A DNA stretch of 64,000 nucleotides, taken from positions 1 through 64,000 of the forward strand of contig JALFGN010000058.1 in NCBI GenBank assembly GCA_022777285.1, given 5' to 3'. Of the stretch, positions 1 to 8,779 are shown piece by piece. The notes under the pieces are model-generated. The model was not told the origin of the DNA. It ran no database searches and saw nothing but the letters and a program-made list of their open reading frames with translations. A program made the translations under genes and the position numbers. Positions within the stretch are counted from its first letter, which is position 1, and each line of letters opens with the position of its first letter. This stretch comes from Blautia sp. GTDB taxonomy: Bacteria; Bacillota; Clostridia; Lachnospirales; Lachnospiraceae.

Positions 1-32
1 GCTTATTTTGAAAAGAAATTTGAGTTTTAATT

Positions 33-84
33 AAAAAAACTGTCACACAAACCGCTGAAAAGCTGTAAGTGTGACAGTTTTTTT
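33..84 (-). terminator. Rho-independent terminator (possibly bidirectional)
   Basis: Inverted repeat AACTGTCACAC/GTGTGACAGTT flanked by A- and T-runs, just after the STAS gene. Confidence 0.85.
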
Positions 85-102
85 GCTTTTTCTGTATAGA
101 TA

Positions 103-399
103 TTATTCGATTACCAGAATATCTGCAAATCCGGTCATTTCAAATACTTCCATGACTGCATCGCATACATTGATCAGACGCAGAGTGCCGATTTTATTCA
201 TTTTTTTCTGGGTAGCAAGGAGTACACGTAATCCGGCAGAAGAGATATAATTCAGTTTTTCCATATCAAGAATCAGGTCTTTGACTGCGTCTGCCTCTTC
301 CTGAATGGTCTGTTCAAGAACAGGGGCGGTTGTGGTATCCAATCTTCCTTCAATTTTCAATGTAAGAGTTTCGTTGTTTTTTTCGGTATTAATTGTCAT
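103..399 (-). CDS. STAS-domain anti-sigma factor antagonist (anti-anti-sigma)
   Basis: 98 aa; STAS motif LILDMEKLNYISSAGLRVLL with candidate phosphorylatable Ser. Confidence 0.85.
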   Translation of the reverse strand: MTINTEKNNETLTLKIEGRLDTTTAPVLEQTIQEEADAVKDLILDMEKLNYISSAGLRVLLATQKKMNKIGTLRLINVCDAVMEVFEMTGFADILVIE

Positions 400-490
400 A
401 TCAGTAATCTCCTTTTATTTATATTTATGGCATGTTTAAATGCCTAAACCCGGTTTTTCCGGGATTTTTTAATGGTTAAGGCTGTAGTCT

Positions 491-2317
491 TTAAAGTGTT
501 TTTATTCCAGAGACATATTTTGCACAGATTCCGTATAGATCCAGAGACTGATATATGGCAGATTCCAGACGATCCGGCAGGGACAGAGTGTCTGCATGAG
601 GAATCAGGGAATCATCAAGGACCACAGCACTGAAATCATAGTCTTTTTCAAAACTTCCTGCTTTGCCAAAGAAAGCACCGCCTCCTTTGGTTGCCAGATA
701 AAAAGCCTCTTTGAAAGTAAGGGGAGCCTGCGTCTGATCAATCAGACAGTTGTACAGTTTGGAAACCTGGATAGCATCACAGATTGCCCGGAACATGGAT
801 TCTGTATGGCCAGCGGCAACATCGCTTCCCAATCCTATGTGTAATCCGTTTGCGATATATTTTCTTACGGGTGCAATGCCGGACATGAGATTGATGTTGG
901 AGGCGGGACAATGAGCGATAAATACACCGTTTTCTTTCAAAAGATGGATTTCTTCATCGGAAGAGTGCACACAATGAGCCATAATCGCAGGAAACTGCTG
1001 ATCCGTCTGGTGATTTTTCCCAAACAACCCATACTGGTCATAAACAGCTCCGTAAAATTCAGCATCCGGATGATTTTCCTTTACCCATTGGATTTCAGAC
1101 TGGCTTTCCGAAAGATGGGACTGCACAGGTAAATTGCAGGATGCCTGGATTTCGCAGAGTTGCCTCAGCAGTTCAGGAGTACAGCAGGGAACAAAACGGG
1201 GAGTCAGAATAGGCCGGGTGCGCTTGTGTTTTCCGTTTATGTCGTTTATCCAGCCAAAAGTGTCAAAAGCGGAGAAGTCCGCATTGGGTTCACAAAGATT
1301 GTCAGGAGCCCTCCTGTCCATGTTGACTTTGCCTACATAGCTGATAATACCGGAATCTTCCAGCAGATCCATCAGTAATTCTGTGGCAGGTCTGTGTATG
1401 GTTGCAAAGATGCAGGCATGGGAAGTGGCACTTTTCTTCATCTGCTCAGCAAAAATTTTGTAGGCTTTGCGGGCATATGTCAAATCAGCGTATTTGGATT
1501 CTTCCGGGAAAGTATGATACTGCAGCCATTCCATTAATTCCATATCCATTCCGGTTCCGCGAAAAGCATACTGAGGAGCATGAATATGAAGATCCACAAG
1601 CCCCGGAATAATCAGTTTATCTTCGTAGTCATAAACAGGCAGCTTCTGATATTGTTCTGGAAGAGTGGTGTAAACACCCATAGATTTTCCGCCTATACAT
1701 ACCACATAACCGGATTCTGTTGTAATCAGCTCAGACAGAGAAACACTGTAGCAGATATTTCCCTTTAAAACGAAGGAAGAGGTTTTCAGTTCCTTTTCTG
1801 TTTCCAGAGGGGGATATTCCAGAGACATACTGCGAACGGGAACATCCAGAGTATCTGCCAGTGCTTTTACGGCTTTGGGAATTTCCGGAGAAAAATCCAG
1901 ATACCAGTCAATGCTTTCAAGAATATATTTTCGTTTAAAATTTGTGTCTGCTACAATTGCGCATCGCAGATTATGGAGTCTGTCCGCAGCTTTTACGGCA
2001 GATGCCATAGGATTGGATTTGATTGCGGCAATATAATCAGACATGACATAGCCTTTTTGTTTGGTAACCAATTTTACGGCTTCAAGGACTTCCGGGCCGC
2101 CCAGAGCCTTGATTTCCTCCTCTGTAGCATCGGTATCTTCCAGAAGGTCATGGAAAAGTCCTGCAATCTGATAATCAATGCTGTAACCTGCTTCCCGCAG
2201 ATAAGAGGCGACTTCCACAGGGTGAGTAATATAAGGAAGACCGCCGATCCGATACTGCCCATTGTGTTTTAGGGTTGCAAAATCAAGGGCTGCATTGAAT
2301 TTATCAGAAGCTGTCAT
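491..2317 (-). CDS. Fusion of RelA/SpoT (MESH1)-type HD hydrolase domain with guanine deaminase/amidohydrolase
   Basis: N-term YITHPVEVA..GLFHDLLEDTD..KAADRLHNLR (HD); C-term IIPGLVDLHIHAPQYAFRGTGMDMELMEWL, AHCVHSSDEEI, HIGLGSDVAAG (guanine deaminase-like). Confidence 0.85.
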   Translation of the reverse strand: MTASDKFNAALDFATLKHNGQYRIGGLPYITHPVEVASYLREAGYSIDYQIAGLFHDLLEDTDATEEEIKALGGPEVLEAVKLVTKQKGYVMSDYIAAIKSNPMASAVKAADRLHNLRCAIVADTNFKRKYILESIDWYLDFSPEIPKAVKALADTLDVPVRSMSLEYPPLETEKELKTSSFVLKGNICYSVSLSELITTESGYVVCIGGKSMGVYTTLPEQYQKLPVYDYEDKLIIPGLVDLHIHAPQYAFRGTGMDMELMEWLQYHTFPEESKYADLTYARKAYKIFAEQMKKSATSHACIFATIHRPATELLMDLLEDSGIISYVGKVNMDRRAPDNLCEPNADFSAFDTFGWINDINGKHKRTRPILTPRFVPCCTPELLRQLCEIQASCNLPVQSHLSESQSEIQWVKENHPDAEFYGAVYDQYGLFGKNHQTDQQFPAIMAHCVHSSDEEIHLLKENGVFIAHCPASNINLMSGIAPVRKYIANGLHIGLGSDVAAGHTESMFRAICDAIQVSKLYNCLIDQTQAPLTFKEAFYLATKGGGAFFGKAGSFEKDYDFSAVVLDDSLIPHADTLSLPDRLESAIYQSLDLYGICAKYVSGIKTL

Positions 2318-3390
2318 GCTTCTTCACCACCTTTGATGTCTGCATACATTTTAAACAGATGTTTTGCCTGTCTCAGGGCACGTTCCTCTTTATGGACAGA
2401 AAGAGCAATGAAAGCGGCAGCCTGTTCTTCCGTATAGCCGCCTGTAAGCAGTTGGGCACGACAAAGGAAGCGAAGTGCCACGTTGGAGGAAAGAATATCC
2501 AATTCGGAGCCGGAAAGGGTTTTTCTTGCCAGCTGCAGTGCCAGATCAGAGTTTCTGTCCAGCATGTTCTGCAAGTCTCCAATGGTTTCCAGTTTCAGCC
2601 AGCGAAGTTGTGGGATATAGCTTTCCGGATCCGTTTCTGAAATTTCGGATCCTTCAATATCAGCTAGATTCTGCAGGAAGATACGCATCTTTTTATTGCG
2701 AAGCATATACTCGTTCAGAGAAATCATATCAATGAGAACATCAGTGGCATCATCATGGATGATTTTTTCTCTTGTTTCTTCCGTGTAACGATTCATATTG
2801 TCGCGTACGCGGATAAATTCATCATCTGCAATTTCCAGAAGACCAGCGAGTCTTGCAAATTCACGAGTTACCATTCTTGGTACTCCGAACTGACTTTTAT
2901 ATCCAAGATCATGATTGATTGCAGACCAGGCATGCTGAAGAATGGTTCGGATCTGGATCTCAAAACGTTTTCCGCAGATGTCATCTGGATAGCCGGCATC
3001 TGAAGGAAGGGAACAGATATAGTGCAGAGACAGATAACCAAACGTATCAGCCTTGATCAGAGCACGTTTGTCTGAAGAATTCTCCCAGTCAATGACGAAA
3101 GATTTCTCTACCAATTTTCCTACTTTATCCACATCATCACCGAAGTAGCAGATGACACGGGCACCCAAAATATCTGTTAAGTCGTCAAGCTTCTGATACC
3201 AGTCGCCGTTTTTGAAAAGTTTTCCTTCCAGACTTTTTTCACCTTTGACACGGTGTTCGATGCCTGTTATCAGGATACCTGCGTCATCCACAATCTGGCG
3301 CAGCATATCGTGGACCACATCTCCCATACGAGTGAAAGCATCTTTCTGCTTTCTGTATTCGTCCATGATCATTCGGTCTTTTACATTCAT
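2314..3390 (-). CDS. RelA/SpoT-domain protein, putative (p)ppGpp synthetase
   Basis: LDDLTDILGARVICYFGDDV, SLHYICSLP, FEIQIRTILQHAWSAINHDLGYK; 4-nt ATGA overlap with downstream HD-deaminase gene. Confidence 0.88.
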   Translation of the reverse strand: MNVKDRMIMDEYRKQKDAFTRMGDVVHDMLRQIVDDAGILITGIEHRVKGEKSLEGKLFKNGDWYQKLDDLTDILGARVICYFGDDVDKVGKLVEKSFVIDWENSSDKRALIKADTFGYLSLHYICSLPSDAGYPDDICGKRFEIQIRTILQHAWSAINHDLGYKSQFGVPRMVTREFARLAGLLEIADDEFIRVRDNMNRYTEETREKIIHDDATDVLIDMISLNEYMLRNKKMRIFLQNLADIEGSEISETDPESYIPQLRWLKLETIGDLQNMLDRNSDLALQLARKTLSGSELDILSSNVALRFLCRAQLLTGGYTEEQAAAFIALSVHKEERALRQAKHLFKMYADIKGGEEA

Positions 3391-3421
3391 AGTTTTACCT
3401 CTTTTCTTTAGATTTTTATGT

Positions 3422-4390
3422 TTACAGCAGATGTATCAGCCAGGCTGCAAAATAAGATACCAGTGCGTAAATTGCATTTCCGCATACAGCAGTCAACAAA
3501 ACAACAAGCAGGTATACGGACAGACTCTTTTTATTGATGCTGCTGTGAGTGATAGCAAAGTAAAAATTGTAGTGAGCTTTCACACTTACAGGACGCTCTT
3601 CAACCCATTGATAGGTAATTGTATTGTTACAGTTATATCCGGTAGGAGCGTAATCATAATAAAGATCCGGTTCCAACCGGCGGATACGGTAACAGTTGGA
3701 ATCATTCAGCTCATAAGCCTCATCCAGAGAAATGGTGACAAGAGCTTTACGAAGATGCTGTTTATGAAGCGGTTCAATGGCATTGATTTCAGGAGGGAGC
3801 AATCGAGCTTCGTTGATCCGTATGGAATATCCGTATTTTCTGATTTCCAGAGGACTGGAAATCCGTTCTTTCAGGCGGTTGATGCTGCGATTTACATCAA
3901 GTCTGGAAGCAAATAAGTTGTCCAGTGATTTATGAGGAATACGGAACAGGATATAGAGTTCATTACTGGTAAGTTGATTTTGGACAGCCTTCAGTTGAAT
4001 GGTCAGAATCGTTCCGTAAGCAACATTATGAAAATCCAGAATATCAGGATTCAGATGAAGAAGATTGAATGTACGTTTTTCATAATTGAGTACTGATATG
4101 TAAGGGGTAATTTTTATCGCATCCATAGAGTGCGTATTGAAAATACCACGCAAAACGGAAGGGTTTGCTAAGAGAAAAGACAAATCCTGAACTTCCTTTT
4201 CTTCTATTGGAAAAGGGATGAAAACAGTCGCATCTGAGGAACGACCGACACCATATATACGTATTCCAATATCGATATAGTTCTTTCCTTTAGGATTCAT
4301 CCAATCATTCAGATAAATCGTGCTTTTATCATCTCCGTCAATCCATATGGCCCAGCCATCATCAGTAAAACGTTGCAATTTTGAAGGCAT
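3422..4390 (-). CDS. Hypothetical protein with C-terminal transmembrane segment(s), first gene of the alarmone cassette
   Basis: Start MPSKLQRFTDDGW chosen because AGGAGGTGAGG lies just upstream (track start at 4456 is further upstream); C-term SLSVYLLVVLLTAVCGNAIYALVSYFAAWLIHLL. Confidence 0.75.
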   Translation of the reverse strand: MPSKLQRFTDDGWAIWIDGDDKSTIYLNDWMNPKGKNYIDIGIRIYGVGRSSDATVFIPFPIEEKEVQDLSFLLANPSVLRGIFNTHSMDAIKITPYISVLNYEKRTFNLLHLNPDILDFHNVAYGTILTIQLKAVQNQLTSNELYILFRIPHKSLDNLFASRLDVNRSINRLKERISSPLEIRKYGYSIRINEARLLPPEINAIEPLHKQHLRKALVTISLDEAYELNDSNCYRIRRLEPDLYYDYAPTGYNCNNTITYQWVEERPVSVKAHYNFYFAITHSSINKKSLSVYLLVVLLTAVCGNAIYALVSYFAAWLIHLL

Positions 4391-4426
4391 GGAGTTCCTC
4401 ACCTCCTGGAAAATTCTTTTGGTTAA

Positions 4427-4456
4427 ATTATATTCCCAAAAAGGTATCAGTGTCAA
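4427..4456 (-). promoter_or_regulatory. Sigma-A-type promoter for the 344-aa/RelA/HD-deaminase cassette
   Basis: Minus strand TTGACA-N18-TATAAT (plus TGTCAA 4451-4456, ATTATA 4427-4432). Confidence 0.7.
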
Positions 4457-4560
4457 TAAAACTGTGAATTTGTAATGGATTAAAAAAATGAAAATTGTGC
4501 AAAAAATACAAAAAAAATGTTGAAAGCCAAAGAAATATAGATATAAATAAAAACTTACTA

Positions 4561-4589
4561 TTGATAGATAAAAAAAACTTTGTTATAAT
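4561..4589 (+). promoter_or_regulatory. Sigma-A-type promoter for pfp
   Basis: TTGATA-N17-TATAAT upstream of an RBS (AAGGAGGA) and ATG 4630. Confidence 0.7.
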
Positions 4590-4629
4590 ACACGTTAATG
4601 AAGCTTTATCACAAGGAGGAAGAGACAAA

Positions 4630-5886
4630 ATGGCAAAGAAAAGGAATATTATTGTAGGACAGTCAGGAGGACCAACATCTGTTATTAACTCCAGTCTTGC
4701 AGGTGTATATAAAAATGCGATTGAAAGAGGATTCGATAAGGTATACGGAATGCTTCACGGAATTCAGGGACTTCTGGATGAGCAGTATGTAGATCTGTCC
4801 ACACAGATTCATACAGAACTGGATATTGAGCTTTTGAAACGTACTCCATCTGCATTTCTGGGTTCCTGTCGTTTTAAGCTGCCTGAGATTCACCAGGATA
4901 AGGAAATTTATGAGAGAATTTTCGAAATTTTAAATAAACTGGATATTTATGCATTTATTTATATCGGCGGTAATGACTCTATGGATACCATCAAAAAATT
5001 GTCTGATTATGCAATCCTTACAGGACAGACACAGAAATTCCTGGGTGTACCGAAAACGATTGATAATGACCTTGCATTGACGGATCATACACCTGGTTTC
5101 GGAAGTGCGGCAAAATATATCGGTGCTTCCACAAAAGAAGTCATTCGCGATGCCCAGGGACTTACCTATAAGAAAAACATGATCACAATTATGGAAATCA
5201 TGGGACGAAATGCAGGATGGCTTACCGGAGCAACTGCTCTTGCAAAGACAGAAGACTGCGATGGACCGGATTTGATTTATCTTCCGGAAGTACCATTTGA
5301 TGTGGATAAATTCCTCGTTAAAGTAAAAGAACTGCTGACAAAAAAATCTTCTGTCGTTATTGCCGTATCAGAGGGAATCAAACTGGCAGACGGCCGTTAC
5401 GTATGTGAACTGGGAAGCGTAGGAGATTATGTGGATGCCTTCGGACACAAACAGCTTCAGGGAACAGCAACGTATCTTGCGAACTTCCTGGCAGCAGAAT
5501 GCGGATGCAAGACAAGAGCGGTAGAACTTTCTACTCTCCAGAGAAGTGCATCTCACATGGCATCCCGTGTGGACATTGATGAGGCATTTATGGTAGGCGG
5601 TGCTGCTGTAAAAGCAGCAGATGAAGGAGATACCGGTAAAATGGTTGTGATTGACCGTGTATCCGATGATCCGTATATGAGTGCGACTGGTATTTATGAT
5701 GTGCACAGAATTGCAAATGAAGAAAAACTGGTTCCGAGAAGCTGGATGAATAAAGATGCAACTTATGTAACAAAAGATTTTGTAGATTATATCAAACCTC
5801 TGATTCAGGGAGATTATCAGCCGATCATGGTAAATGGTCTGCCAAGACATCTTGTATTAAATCTGAATAATAAAAAGAGAAAATGA
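4630..5886 (+). CDS. pfp: 6-phosphofructokinase, probably pyrophosphate-dependent
   Basis: MAKKRNIIVGQSGGPTSVINSS; GGNDSMDT and PKTIDNDL, residues typical of PPi-PFK. Confidence 0.88.
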   Translation: MAKKRNIIVGQSGGPTSVINSSLAGVYKNAIERGFDKVYGMLHGIQGLLDEQYVDLSTQIHTELDIELLKRTPSAFLGSCRFKLPEIHQDKEIYERIFEILNKLDIYAFIYIGGNDSMDTIKKLSDYAILTGQTQKFLGVPKTIDNDLALTDHTPGFGSAAKYIGASTKEVIRDAQGLTYKKNMITIMEIMGRNAGWLTGATALAKTEDCDGPDLIYLPEVPFDVDKFLVKVKELLTKKSSVVIAVSEGIKLADGRYVCELGSVGDYVDAFGHKQLQGTATYLANFLAAECGCKTRAVELSTLQRSASHMASRVDIDEAFMVGGAAVKAADEGDTGKMVVIDRVSDDPYMSATGIYDVHRIANEEKLVPRSWMNKDATYVTKDFVDYIKPLIQGDYQPIMVNGLPRHLVLNLNNKKRK

Positions 5887-5995
5887 TATTTTTTACCATT
5901 TCACTTGACTATTAATAGCTAAATGTATAAAATAAATTGTGTGCGGGCATTTTGCCCGCTTACACACCTATATCACTTTTAGGAGGAATGTTCAA

Positions 5996-8620
5996 ATGGC
6001 AAAATGGGTTTATATGTTCACAGAAGGAAATGCGACCATGAGAAACCTTCTCGGCGGAAAAGGCGCAAACCTTGCTGAAATGACAAACCTGGGTCTTCCG
6101 GTACCACAGGGCTTCACCATCACAACAGAAGCTTGTACACAGTACTATGAAGATGGTAGAAAAATTAATGACGAGATCATGGGACAGATCATGGAAGCAA
6201 TCACAAAGATGGAAGAAATCACCGGCAAAAAATTCGGTGACAAAGAAAATCCTCTGCTTGTTTCTGTTCGTTCCGGTGCCAGAGCATCTATGCCAGGTAT
6301 GATGGATACTATCCTGAACCTTGGTTTAAATGAAGAAGTAGTAGAAGTTTTATCAGCTAAGTCCGGTAATCCACGTTGGGCATGGGACTGCTACAGAAGA
6401 TTTATTCAGATGTACTCTGATGTTGTTATGGAAGTAGGTAAAAAATACTTCGAAGAACTCATCGACAAGATGAAAGCTGAAAAAGGAGTAACTCAGGACG
6501 TTGAGCTTACTGCTGAAGACTTAAAAGTACTGGCTGACCAGTTCAAAGCTGAATACAAAGAAAAAATCGGTGAAGATTTCCCGGCTGATCCGAAAGAACA
6601 GTTAATGGGTGCAATCAAAGCCGTATTCCGTTCATGGGACAACCCACGTGCAAACGTATATCGTCGTGACAACGATATTCCATATTCATGGGGTACCGCT
6701 GTTAACGTACAGATGATGGCATTCGGTAACATGGGTGAAACATCTGGTACAGGTGTTGCATTTACACGTGATCCTGCTACAGGAGAAAAACACCTGATGG
6801 GTGAATTCCTGATGAATGCACAGGGTGAAGACGTTGTTGCCGGTGTTCGTACACCTCAGAAGATTGACCAGTTAAAAGAAGTTATGCCGGAAGTTTACGA
6901 TCAGTTCGTAGGCATCTGCCATACACTGGAAGATCATTACAGAGATATGCAGGATATGGAGTTTACAATTGAAGATAAACACCTGTACATGCTGCAGACA
7001 CGTAATGGTAAGAGAACTGCTCAGGCAGCTCTGAAAATCGCATGTGACCTTGTTGATGAAGGCATGATCACAGAAGAAAAAGCAGTAGCAATGATCGATC
7101 CAAGAAACCTGGATACACTGCTTCATCCACAGTTCGACGCAGCAGCATTAAAAGCTGCTACACCAATTGCAAAAGCACTTGGTGCATCACCGGGAGCTGC
7201 TTGCGGTAAAATCGTATTCACAGCTGACGATGCAAAAGAATGGGCTGCAAGAGGCGAAAAAGTAGTTCTGGTTCGTCTTGAAACTTCTCCGGAAGATATC
7301 GAAGGTATGAAGAGTGCGCAGGGTATCCTGACTGTTCGTGGTGGTATGACATCTCACGCAGCTGTTGTTGCTCGTGGTATGGGTACATGCTGTGTATCCG
7401 GATGTGGCGATATCGCTATGGACGAAGCAAACAAGAAATTTACACTGGCTGGAAAAGAATATCATGAAGGAGATCCAATCTCTCTTGATGGTTCCACAGG
7501 TAATATTTATGACGGCATTATCCCGACTGTAGATGCTACAATCGCAGGTGAATTCGGAAGAATCATGGGATGGGCTGATAAATACAGAACTATGAAAGTT
7601 CGTACAAATGCGGATACTCCTGCAGATGCGAAAAAAGCTCGTGAGCTTGGCGCTGAAGGTATCGGTCTGTGCCGTACAGAGCATATGTTCTTTGAAGGCA
7701 ACAGAATTGATGCATTCCGTGAAATGATCTGTGCAGAGACTGTAGAAGAAAGAGAAGCAGCTCTGGAGAAGATTCTTCCGGAACAGCAGGGAGATTTCGA
7801 AAAATTATACGAAGCTCTGGAAGGCAACCCGGTTACAATCCGTTTCCTGGATCCGCCGCTTCATGAATTCGTTCCTACAGAAGAAGAAGATATTAAGAAA
7901 CTGGCTGACGCTCAGGGCAAAACTGTTGAACAGATCAAAACAATCATTGATTCTCTGCATGAATTCAACCCGATGATGGGACATCGTGGATGCCGTCTGG
8001 CTGTAACATATCCTGAAATCGCTAAAATGCAGACAAAAGCAGTTATCCGTGCAGCAATCAACGTAAAGAAAGCTCATCCGGACTGGAATGTAAAACCGGA
8101 AATCATGATTCCGCTTGTTGGCGATATCAAAGAGCTGAAATATGTTAAGAAATTTGTTGTTGAAACAGCTGATGCTGAAATCGCAGCAGCAGGTTCCGAT
8201 CTGAAATACGAAGTTGGTACTATGATCGAAATCCCAAGAGCAGCTCTGACAGCAGATGACATTGCAAAAGAAGCTGACTTCTTCTGCTTCGGTACAAATG
8301 ACTTAACACAGATGACATACGGCTTCTCTCGTGATGATGCTGGTAAATTCCTGGATGGATACTATGACGCTAAAATCTTTGAAAACGATCCATTTGCAAA
8401 ACTGGATCAGGTTGGCGTTGGTAAGCTGATGGAAATGGCTATCAGCCTTGGTAAACCAGTGAATCCAAGCCTGCATGTAGGTATCTGTGGAGAACACGGT
8501 GGAGATCCATCTTCTGTTGAATTCTGCAACAAACTGGGTCTTGACTACGTTTCCTGTTCACCATTCCGTGTGCCAATCGCAAGACTGGCAGCAGCACAGG
8601 CAGCAATCAACCAGAAATAA
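5996..8620 (+). CDS. ppdK: Pyruvate, phosphate dikinase
   Basis: MAKWVYMFTEGNATMRNLLGGKGANLAEMTNLGLPVPQGFTI; catalytic His region GGMTSHAAVVARGMG; AGGAGG RBS upstream. Confidence 0.97.
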   Translation: MAKWVYMFTEGNATMRNLLGGKGANLAEMTNLGLPVPQGFTITTEACTQYYEDGRKINDEIMGQIMEAITKMEEITGKKFGDKENPLLVSVRSGARASMPGMMDTILNLGLNEEVVEVLSAKSGNPRWAWDCYRRFIQMYSDVVMEVGKKYFEELIDKMKAEKGVTQDVELTAEDLKVLADQFKAEYKEKIGEDFPADPKEQLMGAIKAVFRSWDNPRANVYRRDNDIPYSWGTAVNVQMMAFGNMGETSGTGVAFTRDPATGEKHLMGEFLMNAQGEDVVAGVRTPQKIDQLKEVMPEVYDQFVGICHTLEDHYRDMQDMEFTIEDKHLYMLQTRNGKRTAQAALKIACDLVDEGMITEEKAVAMIDPRNLDTLLHPQFDAAALKAATPIAKALGASPGAACGKIVFTADDAKEWAARGEKVVLVRLETSPEDIEGMKSAQGILTVRGGMTSHAAVVARGMGTCCVSGCGDIAMDEANKKFTLAGKEYHEGDPISLDGSTGNIYDGIIPTVDATIAGEFGRIMGWADKYRTMKVRTNADTPADAKKARELGAEGIGLCRTEHMFFEGNRIDAFREMICAETVEEREAALEKILPEQQGDFEKLYEALEGNPVTIRFLDPPLHEFVPTEEEDIKKLADAQGKTVEQIKTIIDSLHEFNPMMGHRGCRLAVTYPEIAKMQTKAVIRAAINVKKAHPDWNVKPEIMIPLVGDIKELKYVKKFVVETADAEIAAAGSDLKYEVGTMIEIPRAALTADDIAKEADFFCFGTNDLTQMTYGFSRDDAGKFLDGYYDAKIFENDPFAKLDQVGVGKLMEMAISLGKPVNPSLHVGICGEHGGDPSSVEFCNKLGLDYVSCSPFRVPIARLAAAQAAINQK

Positions 8621-8674
8621 TCTATTTTGCCAATAGAATAAATATACGTTCATTCGTATTGTGTCCAAACAGAA

Positions 8675-8709
8675 ACACCCTCGTATTTATACGAGGGTGT
8701 TATTTTTTT
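8675..8709 (+). terminator. Rho-independent terminator after ppdK
   Basis: ACACCCTCGTA-TTTA-TACGAGGGTGT followed by a T-rich tract. Confidence 0.92.
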
Positions 8710-8779
8710 CTTGCAATATGAAAGCAGCTGCCTTATGATTATGAATATTCAGAAATAAAGAAAGGCAGAAAGAATCGGG

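Noticed and set aside
3212-3916. 234-aa plus-strand ORF
   Set aside because: Antisense to the RelA/SpoT gene and the membrane-anchored gene; no domain signature or RBS
7187-7684. 165-aa minus-strand ORF
   Set aside because: Shadow ORF within ppdK
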